Of a DNA stretch of 64,000 nucleotides, positions 52,336 to 64,000 are shown piece after piece. The stretch is from contig CALLJG010000001.1 in NCBI GenBank assembly GCA_938091335.1, positions 1 to 64,000 of the forward strand. Reading direction: 5' to 3'. A model generated the notes under the pieces. The model was not told the origin of the DNA and did no database searches. It worked only from the letters and a program-made list of their open reading frames with translations. The position numbers were made by a program, and so were the translations under genes. The DNA comes from an uncultured Thermodesulfobacterium sp. (GTDB lineage: Bacteria > Desulfobacterota > Thermodesulfobacteria > Thermodesulfobacteriales > Thermodesulfobacteriaceae). How positions within the stretch are numbered: position 1 is the stretch's first letter; every line of letters starts with the position of its first letter.

Positions 52336-55300
52336 ATGCTTTTTTATATAGCAAATGGTTGCCCCAATTGTAACGGAATAATTTCTGATGAAAGATTAGC
52401 TAAGGGCCTACCATGTGAAAATTGCTTTTCTGAAGAAATACCTTTCTCAATTTCACAGATTTCTGAAATCTGTGAAAATTTATATTCTAAGAATAATCTT
52501 AAAGGTTTAAAAATATTTTGTGAAGTAGAAAAAAAAATAAAAATTTTTAAAAAGATTTTTTATGAGATTTTAGAAACTTCACCATCTTCTTTACAGATAA
52601 GCTGGGCAAAAAGGTTCTTTTTAGGTGAATCCTTTGCTATTGTTGCTCCTACAGGAACAGGGAAATCAACCTTTGGTCTAATAATAAGTCTTCTTGCTCT
52701 AAAAAAAGTACTTATTATTGTTCCTACAAAGGTCTTGGTAAAGCAAGTAGAACAAAGACTTAATTATTATTTAACAAAAACAAAAGAGTTAAATAATAAA
52801 ATAATTTTAGCTTATTCTGGAAACTCTAAAGAAAAGGAAATACTTGAAAAAGAAAAATTTGATATTTTTATCTGTACATCTGCCTTTATGTATAGAAACT
52901 TTGAATTATTAAAAACTTTAGATTTTTCCTTTATTTTTGTAGATGATGTAGATTCTTTTTTAAAAAACAGTAAAAATGTAGATAATCTTTTTTTACTTCT
53001 TGGTTTCAGTAGAAAAGAAATAGAACTTGCTTTAAAAAGAAAAAAAGAAGAATTAGATTATGCAGAACTTTTAAAAATAAAGGAAATCCATAGAAAAAAG
53101 GCAAAACAATTAATAATATCTTCTGCTACTTTGAAACCTAAAACTAATAGAGTTCTTTTATTTCAAAACTTGCTTGGGTTTGAAATTACTAGATTTATTT
53201 CTACTTTAAGAAAAGTTACAGATACATATATTTGTATAAATCTAAAAAATAAAAACACTAAGGATGAGATTTTTTACCAACTTCTTGAGGAAGCAGAAAA
53301 ATTAATATTTTTGTTAGGAGAGGGTGGACTTATCTTTGTTGAAGAATCTTTTGGTAAAAAGTATGTAGAAATTGCAAGAAATTATTTTAAGAACAAAGGA
53401 ATAAAAGCAATTTCTTATTTGGAGGTAAATGAAGAAACTCTTATTTCTGTTATTAAAAATAGGGAAGTGGATATAGCTATAGGACTTTGTCATATTAGCA
53501 ATCCTTTAGTAAGGGGGGTTGATTTTCCAGAATTTTTAAAATATGTAATATTTTTGGGAGTTCCTAAACATATATTTTTGGTATTTAATAAAGCTAAAAA
53601 AATCAGTTTTTCTACATCTCCCCAGTTTCTTTATAATATAATTCTTTCTCTTATACCTCTTTTTGAGGAAGAAGAAAAAATCACAGCCCTTTCTTACATA
53701 AATTATCTTAAAAAATACCTTTCTCTAAAAGAAGAACAAATAATTCAATACGAAGGTCTTTATAAAAAAATCCTTTCTATCAAAGGGTTTTTAGAAAAGA
53801 AACTAAGTGATTCCAAATTTATAGAAAAATTGAAAAAAAGTGATGAAGTTTTTTTAGAAATAGATAAAGAGGGAAATTATTACATAATAGTTGGAAATGC
53901 CTCTTCATATCTTCAAGCTTCTGGAAGAGTTTCAAGACTTTCTATAAAGGGTCTTCTTCCTGGTCTTTCTATTATATTAGTAGATAACTTTAAAGCTTTA
54001 AACAGTTTAAAAAAGAGACTTCGTTTATTTTTAGGAGAGGATGTGGAAATTAAAGAAATAGACTTAGAAACTGCATTAAAGTTAAATGAAGAAATCAAAA
54101 AAGAAAGAGAAAATTTAATTAAGAAAAAAATAGACTTTAAAAATTATCTTGTTATAGTGGAATCTCCTCATAAAGCTAAAACCATTGCAAACTTTTTTGG
54201 TAAACCTTCAATAAGAAGAATTAAGAATGTATTGGTCTATGAAATTCCTATGGAAAATAATCTTCTATCTATTTGTGCTTCTTTAGGTCATATTTTTAAT
54301 CTTTCAAGAAAAAAGGGAATTTTTGGAGTTATTAAAACTGATGGATATTTTTATCCTGTATTTGATACGATTAAATTAGATAAAAAAACTAATGAACAGT
54401 TTATAGATGAAGATTTAGAAGAAAGTAGAGAAATATTTAATAAAGGAGAAATAATTGAGGTTTTAAGAACACTTTCTTTTTGTGCTGATAGAGTTTTTAT
54501 TGCTTCTGATCCTGATGCTGAAGGAGAAAAAATCGCTTATGATCTTTATATTAATCTAAGACTTTTTCAAAACAATATAAAAAGACTTGAAATTCATGAA
54601 ATTACAGAAAGAGCTTTTAGAAAGGCTTTAGAAAATCCTCAAGAAATAAATTTAGCAAGAGTTCAAGCTCAGCTTGCGAGAAGAATAGCTGATAGATGGA
54701 TAGGATTTTCTTTGTCTCAGCAATTATGGAAGAATTTTAAAAAATTCACTCTCTCTGCTGGAAGGGTTCAAACTCCTGTTCTTGGCTGGGTCATTGAAAG
54801 AGCTGAACTTGCTAAACAGCATATATATAAAATAATTTTTAATTTAAATGATTACAAATTTAGTATCGAAGTAGATAATAAATCTTTAGCAAATAAAATA
54901 CTTAAAGAAATTGTTGAGCATTTGAAAATTGAAAAGATAAAAGAATTTGAAGATGAACTTTCACCTCCAGCTCCTTATACTACAGATACTATTTTAGAAG
55001 ATGCTTTTTATCTATTTAAATTTTCTCCTTATTATACCATGGAACTTTTACAAGAACTGTTTGAATTAGGTCTTATCACTTATCACAGAACAGATTCTTC
55101 AAGAATCTCTGAAGCAGGTCGCTATCAAGTAGCTAAATCTTATATAATTCAAACTTTAGGAGAAGATTTTTTTTCTCCGAGAGAATGGGAAAGTACCGGA
55201 GCTCATGAAGGAATAAGACCTACCAGAGCTTGGGATTTAGCTGAAATAAAATTAAGATATACTCACGGGCTTATCACCTTTAAAAATCCTAAGGATAGTT

Positions 55301-55848
55301 TTAAACTTTATGATATCATATTTAGAAGATTTATAGCAAGTCAAACAAGAAAAACCAAAGTTCTTAAAGGTATTTTTAAATTTAAGCTTCCCTCTTATGA
55401 ATGGGAAGAAACTTTAATCTTAGAAATAATTAAATCAGGATATGAAGTCCTTTGGAAGAGGCTGCATATTTTTAAACCTTCAGAACCTTTTCAAATTAAA
55501 AATCTTCAGCTTTTAAAAATTCCAAAAGTATTTTTATATAATCAGGGAACTTTGATACAGGAAATGAAAAAAAGAGGCCTTGGCAGACCTTCTACTTATG
55601 CAGAAATAGTTTCAACTCTTTTAAATAGGTCTTATGTAACCGTTAAACGAGGAGGACTTGTTCCAACTCGTGATGGAAAAAAAGTTTATGAATATTTAAA
55701 AACCCACTTTAGCGAATATATATCAGAAGATTTTACTCGTGAATTAGAAAATTTTATGGAGTGTGTAGAAAAAGGAGAAAAAAATTGGGAAGAAATATGT
55801 ATAAAATTATTACCTTTACTTAACCTTTTAAATTTAGCTTCTCATTAA
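52336..55848 (+). CDS. rgy: Reverse gyrase
   Basis: Reverse gyrase introduces positive supercoils and is the one protein found in essentially all hyperthermophiles. The 1170-residue chain has an N-terminal zinc finger (C9, C12, C27, C30), a helicase-like half with Walker A APTGTGKST (K110) and motif II FVDDVDSFL, and a topoisomerase IA half from about residue 605 (IVESPHKAKTIANFF), with DPDAEGEK and the catalytic Tyr 916 in LITYHRTDSS. The second zinc finger before the Toprim domain is not evident. No ribosome site precedes the ATG; a TATTGT box ends eight bases upstream. A perfect palindrome lies in codons 39-48. Confidence 0.97.
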   Translation: MLFYIANGCPNCNGIISDERLAKGLPCENCFSEEIPFSISQISEICENLYSKNNLKGLKIFCEVEKKIKIFKKIFYEILETSPSSLQISWAKRFFLGESFAIVAPTGTGKSTFGLIISLLALKKVLIIVPTKVLVKQVEQRLNYYLTKTKELNNKIILAYSGNSKEKEILEKEKFDIFICTSAFMYRNFELLKTLDFSFIFVDDVDSFLKNSKNVDNLFLLLGFSRKEIELALKRKKEELDYAELLKIKEIHRKKAKQLIISSATLKPKTNRVLLFQNLLGFEITRFISTLRKVTDTYICINLKNKNTKDEIFYQLLEEAEKLIFLLGEGGLIFVEESFGKKYVEIARNYFKNKGIKAISYLEVNEETLISVIKNREVDIAIGLCHISNPLVRGVDFPEFLKYVIFLGVPKHIFLVFNKAKKISFSTSPQFLYNIILSLIPLFEEEEKITALSYINYLKKYLSLKEEQIIQYEGLYKKILSIKGFLEKKLSDSKFIEKLKKSDEVFLEIDKEGNYYIIVGNASSYLQASGRVSRLSIKGLLPGLSIILVDNFKALNSLKKRLRLFLGEDVEIKEIDLETALKLNEEIKKERENLIKKKIDFKNYLVIVESPHKAKTIANFFGKPSIRRIKNVLVYEIPMENNLLSICASLGHIFNLSRKKGIFGVIKTDGYFYPVFDTIKLDKKTNEQFIDEDLEESREIFNKGEIIEVLRTLSFCADRVFIASDPDAEGEKIAYDLYINLRLFQNNIKRLEIHEITERAFRKALENPQEINLARVQAQLARRIADRWIGFSLSQQLWKNFKKFTLSAGRVQTPVLGWVIERAELAKQHIYKIIFNLNDYKFSIEVDNKSLANKILKEIVEHLKIEKIKEFEDELSPPAPYTTDTILEDAFYLFKFSPYYTMELLQELFELGLITYHRTDSSRISEAGRYQVAKSYIIQTLGEDFFSPREWESTGAHEGIRPTRAWDLAEIKLRYTHGLITFKNPKDSFKLYDIIFRRFIASQTRKTKVLKGIFKFKLPSYEWEETLILEIIKSGYEVLWKRLHIFKPSEPFQIKNLQLLKIPKVFLYNQGTLIQEMKKRGLGRPSTYAEIVSTLLNRSYVTVKRGGLVPTRDGKKVYEYLKTHFSEYISEDFTRELENFMECVEKGEKNWEEICIKLLPLLNLLNLASH
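52451..52477. repeat. Perfect 13-base-arm palindrome inside reverse gyrase
   Basis: Arms TTTCACAGATTTC (52451-52463) and GAAATCTGTGAAA (52465-52477) are exact reverse complements around a single T. It lies about 115 bases after the start codon. With such a small centre a few inner pairs would open in RNA, leaving a stable stem of about 11 pairs; in DNA it is a dyad of operator size. Confidence 0.85.
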
Positions 55849-55918
55849 ATTATATTGTGCTTTTATGGGCTTTTGTTATACTTTATAATATTATAAATTT
55901 AAAAATGGAGGGGAAAAA

Positions 55919-56824
55919 ATGAAATTAAAAAATATAGGAATAGGATTTTTCCTTATGAGTTTAATTTATTTTTTTTGTGCTTTAAATGAAAAAAGTATTT
56001 TACCAGATAATAGTATTCTTTTTAGTTTAACTACTTTCATTTATTTTGGAGCAAGTTTTTTATATTTTATATATTGGATATTTAAATGGAAATGGGGAGA
56101 AATTTTAGGTTCTGTGATTGGCTGGAGTGGTTTTTTTTTAAATTTTTGTGCATTTTTAATAAGATGGTTACAAACTCATCAAGCAGGGTTTGGTTATGTA
56201 CCTCTTTCTAATTTATACGAATCTTTAGTATTTTTTGGATTATGTATAGCAAGTATTTATTTATTTTTAGAATTTAAACTTCCTACCAAAATTTTTGGAA
56301 GTATAGTATTTTTAACAGCAAGTTTGATTATGGCATATGCTTCCTTAAAAACCAATTCCGAAATTAAGCCTCTTATTCCTGCATTGAAAAGTAACTGGCT
56401 TATTGCTCATGTTATAACCTGTTTTCTAGGATATGGTGCTTTTGCAGTAGCCTTTGCTTTTAGTGTTTTTTATTTGATAAGTGACAAAAGCAATCTTAAA
56501 GATTATTTTCCATCTAAATTAACTTTAGATAATTTTACTTATAAACTTATTCTTTTTGGTTTTTTTTGGTTTACTTTAGGAATTATCACAGGTGCAGTTT
56601 GGGCTGATCAAGCATGGGGAAGTTATTGGAGCTGGGATCCCAAAGAAACATGGTCTCTTATTACTTGGTTAATTTACGGAGGTACAATTCATGCTAGAAT
56701 CATTAGAGGATGGTATGGGGAAAAACTAGCATGGCTTAGCATAATAGGATTTGCTTCTGTTCTTTTTACTTACTTTGGAGTTAATTTCTTACTTTCTGGC
56801 TTACATTCTTATGCTACCCCTTAA
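55919..56824 (+). CDS. ccsB: Cytochrome c biogenesis protein CcsB/CcsA-type (system II)
   Basis: A 301-residue membrane protein with about eight helices and the WWD haem-handling motif: WADQAWGSYWSWDPKETWSL near 228-247, with conserved His at about 168 (LIAHVITCFLGYG), 255 (HARI) and 296 (LHSY). It belongs to system II cytochrome c maturation, which attaches haem to c-type cytochromes outside the membrane. The usual partner (ResB) is not adjacent. GGAGGGG precedes the ATG. The stop overlaps the PBP stop by 4 bases. Confidence 0.9.
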   Translation: MKLKNIGIGFFLMSLIYFFCALNEKSILPDNSILFSLTTFIYFGASFLYFIYWIFKWKWGEILGSVIGWSGFFLNFCAFLIRWLQTHQAGFGYVPLSNLYESLVFFGLCIASIYLFLEFKLPTKIFGSIVFLTASLIMAYASLKTNSEIKPLIPALKSNWLIAHVITCFLGYGAFAVAFAFSVFYLISDKSNLKDYFPSKLTLDNFTYKLILFGFFWFTLGIITGAVWADQAWGSYWSWDPKETWSLITWLIYGGTIHARIIRGWYGEKLAWLSIIGFASVLFTYFGVNFLLSGLHSYATP

Positions 56825-58701
56825 AAGGTGCTATTAGAATCAATTTTATATTCTATATCAGTCTCTTGTTTTTCAGGAGAAATATAATAAGGAAAATATA
56901 AATATTCATGAGGAATACTTTGCATAATACTTAACCATATAGGACAAGCTATTTTACCACCGGTCTCCCTTTTACCTAAACTTTTTGCTTTATCATATCC
57001 TACCCAAACTCCACAAATGTATCGAGGAGTATAACCTATAAACCAAGCATCTTTGTGGTCTTGTGTAGTGCCAGTTTTCCCTGCAACAGGAACTCCTAAA
57101 GCCCTTGCACAAGTACCTGTTCCATATTGAACTACTGCTTGCATAAATTCATTCATTATATAAGCAGTGCTCGATGAAATAACAGATTTATTTTCTGAAA
57201 TATTTTGATATAGAAGCCTTCCCTTTTTATCATAGATTTTTTCAATAAAATAAGGTTTAACTAAAATACCCATATTAGGAAAAATGGAGTAAGCTCTTGT
57301 TAATTCTAAAGGAGTAACCTCATAGGTCCCTAAAGCTATGCTATAATCTAAAAATTTATTAAAATTAAACTCTAATCTTTTAAGAAATTCCTGAAGTCTA
57401 TTTATCCCAACAAAAAGAGCAATTCTTACTGAAACTGTATTACGAGAATAAGCTAATCCATCTTTTAAACTTACTGGCCCCATATATTTTCCATCATAAT
57501 TTCCTGGATTCCAATCTTTTCCAGCATCAGCTCCAGTAAGAACTATAGGTGCATCAGGAATTACAGAATCTGGAAGTAAAACCCCTCCATCCAAAGCAGC
57601 AGCCCAAATAAAAGGTTTAAACGCTGAACCAGGTTGACGCTTACCTAAAAGAACTCTATTATAAGATGATTGAATATAATTTTTCCCTCCAATTAAAACC
57701 CTAACCCCTCCATCTTTACCATTTAAACATACTGCTGCAAATTCAGGTAATTCTCTGTTATAATACAATTGATTGAGCACTTTTAATGCATTAGTGTAAG
57801 CTCTTTTACTCCATTCCAAATCTAAAGTAGTTTGAATTTCTAACCCCCCTTGTTCTATAACCTTAGCCGGAAATATTTTATTAAGTTCCATTTTTACAGC
57901 ATCTATAAAATACCCTACATACATGGGAATGTTAACATTTTTTGGATTTACAATTATAGGTTGTAAAGAAACAGCTTTAGCCTGATCCCAAGAAATATAA
58001 CCAACTTCAGCCATTCTTTTTAACACATAATTTCTTCTAGCCATAGCAAGTTCAGGATTTGCTAAGGGATTAAATTTAGAAGGAGCAGCTGGTAGACCAG
58101 CTAATACAGCTGCTTCATTGAGATTTAATTCCCAAACATGTTTGTTAAAATAAGTTAAAGATGCTGCTTCCACTCCATAAGCACCTTCACCTAAGTAGAT
58201 ATGATTAAGATAAATGGTCAAAATTTCATCTTTAGTGAGGTGTTTTTCTATTTGCCAAGCTAAGATAAGTTCTTTTATTTTTCTTTGTAAAGTTCTTTCA
58301 GGAGACAAAAGCAAAGCTCTTACAGTTTGTTGAGTTATGGTGCTTCCACCTTGAACAATTTTCCCATGAATTATATTTTTATAAATTGCTCTTAATATAC
58401 TTAAAAAATCTATTCCTTGGTGTTTGTAAAAATCTGCGTCTTCAGCAGCTATAAATGCTTTAATTACATATGAAGGAATTTTTTCCAACGGAACAAAAAT
58501 TCTTCTTTCTTCTCCTATATATCCTACTAAATTACCTTTAACATCAAGAATTAAATTAACTTCTTTAGGTTTGTAATTTTTCAATTGAGATATACTGGGA
58601 AGAGAAATCTTTAGATAAAGAAAGAAAATCAAAAATAGAATCCCTGAAAATAAAAAAATAGTGATTGTAAAAAGAGCAAATAATTTAAAAAAGAATTTCA
58701 T
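56821..58701 (-). CDS. mrcA: Class A penicillin-binding protein (PBP1A type)
   Basis: A 626-residue bifunctional peptidoglycan synthase: one N-terminal membrane anchor (about 8-30), a GT51 glycosyltransferase domain (AAEDADFYKHQGIDFLSILR, GGSTITQQTVRALLL, YLNHIYLGEGAYGVEAA), and a transpeptidase domain with SxxK in PGSAFKPF, SxN in AYSRNTVS and KTGTT. It is shorter than the E. coli PBP1A (no OB domain). It starts only about 50 bases after the 5S gene on the same strand, without a clear terminator between and without a ribosome site. Confidence 0.94.
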   Translation of the reverse strand: MKFFFKLFALFTITIFLFSGILFLIFFLYLKISLPSISQLKNYKPKEVNLILDVKGNLVGYIGEERRIFVPLEKIPSYVIKAFIAAEDADFYKHQGIDFLSILRAIYKNIIHGKIVQGGSTITQQTVRALLLSPERTLQRKIKELILAWQIEKHLTKDEILTIYLNHIYLGEGAYGVEAASLTYFNKHVWELNLNEAAVLAGLPAAPSKFNPLANPELAMARRNYVLKRMAEVGYISWDQAKAVSLQPIIVNPKNVNIPMYVGYFIDAVKMELNKIFPAKVIEQGGLEIQTTLDLEWSKRAYTNALKVLNQLYYNRELPEFAAVCLNGKDGGVRVLIGGKNYIQSSYNRVLLGKRQPGSAFKPFIWAAALDGGVLLPDSVIPDAPIVLTGADAGKDWNPGNYDGKYMGPVSLKDGLAYSRNTVSVRIALFVGINRLQEFLKRLEFNFNKFLDYSIALGTYEVTPLELTRAYSIFPNMGILVKPYFIEKIYDKKGRLLYQNISENKSVISSSTAYIMNEFMQAVVQYGTGTCARALGVPVAGKTGTTQDHKDAWFIGYTPRYICGVWVGYDKAKSLGKRETGGKIACPIWLSIMQSIPHEYLYFPYYISPEKQETDIEYKIDSNSTF

Positions 58702-58750
58702 ATCGAAATATTTAAAAATAATTGATTTTAGAAAATTTGCAATAGAAAAA

Positions 58751-58870
58751 TCCCGGGCACCGACCTACTCTCCCAGGGAGGTAACTCCCCAGTACCATCG
58801 GCCCTGGAGGGCTTAACGACCGTGTTCGGAATGGGAACGGGTGTTTCCCCTCCGGTATAGGCACCCGGGA
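58751..58870 (-). rRNA. rrf: 5S ribosomal RNA
   Basis: The minus strand reads as a 5S rRNA of about 120 bases. The ends CCCGGGTGCC and GGTGCCCGGG pair over about ten bases, and the central CGAACACGGTCGTTAAGCCC-like loop region and the GTAGGTCGGTG end are typical. It is the last gene of the rRNA operon. Confidence 0.94.
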
Positions 58871-58927
58871 AATTGATATTTTAAACAAGTGAATAAGAAC
58901 TTTCTGAAATTTTTAAGCTGGTATTGT

Positions 58928-61950
<3,023 letters not shown>

Positions 61951-62033
61951 ACAAATACCAGCTTAAAAATCACAGAAAGTTTCTTATTCACTTGTCAAAG
62001 ATCTTAAATTGTATCCACCACTTATCAAAGAAG

Positions 62034-62109
62034 TGGTGGAGGTGAACGGATTCGAACCGTCGACCTCCGGCTTGCAAAGCCGGCGCTCTCCCAACTGAGC
62101 TACACCCCC
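62034..62109 (-). tRNA. tRNA-Ala (anticodon TGC)
   Basis: Lies in the 16S-23S spacer. Acceptor GGGGGTG pairs with CACCTCC, giving the G3:U70 identity pair of alanine tRNA. The anticodon stem CCGGC/GCCGG closes TTTGCAA. Unlike the other tRNAs in the window its 3' CCA is encoded. Confidence 0.96.
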
Positions 62110-62121
62110 ACATTATAAACA

Positions 62122-62198
<77 letters not shown>

Positions 62199-62222
62199 TT
62201 AATCCGTTCACCAATTTATATT

Positions 62223-62241
62223 TGAATAGCATCCGCTTGAG
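62223..62241 (-). other. 16S processing stem, 3' strand
   Basis: TGAATAGCATCCGCTT then GAG on the plus strand is the reverse complement (one bulged base) of 63861-63880. The two strands bracket the 16S gene and should pair in the precursor RNA to form the RNase III-type processing helix. Confidence 0.85.
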
Positions 62242-62260
62242 CCCTGTTTTTTTCTCCTTA

Positions 62261-63834
<1,574 letters not shown>

Positions 63835-63860
63835 AAATTATAAATCAAAAATTAAAGTAG

Positions 63861-63880
63861 CTCAAAGCGGATGCTATTCA
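63861..63880 (-). other. 16S processing stem, 5' strand
   Basis: Partner of 62223-62241. Read on the minus strand it lies just after a boxA-like GATCTTTGAAAATTG (about 63892-63878), the element where antitermination factors usually bind in rRNA leaders. Confidence 0.85.
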
Positions 63881-63911
63881 ATTTTCAAAGATCATAAATG
63901 AGCCAAAATAT

Positions 63912-63940
63912 ATTATAAATCAGAATATTTAAATTGTCAA
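63912..63940 (-). promoter_or_regulatory. rRNA operon promoter
   Basis: Minus strand: perfect TTGACA (63940-63935), 17-base spacer, perfect TATAAT (63917-63912). Transcription should begin near 63905, about 70 bases before the 16S gene. A second boxA-like TGCTCTTTAA lies upstream of it (about 63956-63947), which hints that another promoter lies beyond the window. Confidence 0.9.
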
Positions 63941-64000
63941 GAGCTTTTAAAGAGCAGGTGGAAATTTTATTTTTAATTATAATTTCTAATTAATTTTTTG

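Overview
The window looks like chromosome of a hyperthermophilic, sulfate-reducing bacterium, most likely a low-GC member of the Thermodesulfobacteriota close to Thermodesulfobacterium. Three observations support this. The dissimilatory sulfate-reduction genes sat, aprB, aprA and qmoABC form one cluster. A full-length reverse gyrase is present. Protein genes are very AT-rich while the rRNA and tRNA genes are GC-rich, as expected at high growth temperature. Coding is dense, and no gene-free stretch exceeds 300 bases.

Layout. Bases 1-441 (minus strand) hold tRNA-Tyr, tRNA-Gly, tRNA-Thr and the start of tuf, the same order as in the classical tRNA-tufB operon. Bases 507-9674 (minus) are the sulfate-reduction cluster: sat, a small conserved-looking gene, aprB, aprA, then a strong terminator plus a second hairpin, then qmoA, qmoB and qmoC. 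Bases 9.9-24.7 kb are housekeeping: prenyl synthase, a RecB/AddA-like helicase, rsmE, two proteins of unknown role, universal stress protein, rpsF-rpsR-rplI-dnaB, tRNA-Val, mutT, purB, a LysM/NlpC cell-wall hydrolase, a degenerate REC-GGDEF protein and kdsD. Bases 24.7-37.9 kb carry a THEP1-like NTPase fused to thymidylate kinase, an alanine-zipper lipoprotein, rtcB, hslVU, panC-panD-rimO, an L,D-transpeptidase, a TPR lipoprotein, leuA, a divergent DAHP synthase and an exported DJ-1/PfpI protein. Bases 38.0-46.4 kb are one long plus-strand run: phosphohexomutase, DciA-like, HD protein, mdh, mutL, miaA, yicC, ubiA-like and parA. Bases 46.5-58.7 kb hold tRNA-Pro, a catalytically dead-looking SpeD followed by speE and rsmD, then nifS-nagZ-fumarase alpha-lipoprotein on the other strand, reverse gyrase, ccsB and a class A penicillin-binding protein. 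Bases 58.75-63.94 kb are a complete rRNA operon (16S, tRNA-Ile, tRNA-Ala, 23S, 5S) on the minus strand with its promoter.

How it works together. Sat activates sulfate to APS, AprBA reduces APS to sulfite, and QmoABC passes electrons from the quinone pool to AprBA. A UbiA-type prenyltransferase and a long-chain prenyl diphosphate synthase could supply the quinone. Malate dehydrogenase and a fumarase subunit represent central carbon metabolism.

Points that deserve attention are: a SpeD homologue lacking both catalytic residues but kept next to speE; six gene starts placed 6-9 bases after a -10 box with no ribosome binding site, suggesting leaderless mRNAs; an NTPase-thymidylate kinase fusion; a doubly degenerate REC-GGDEF protein; a perfect palindrome near the start of the reverse gyrase gene; and almost universal tail-to-tail overlap of convergent genes. 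No CRISPR array, insertion sequence, prophage or defence island was seen.
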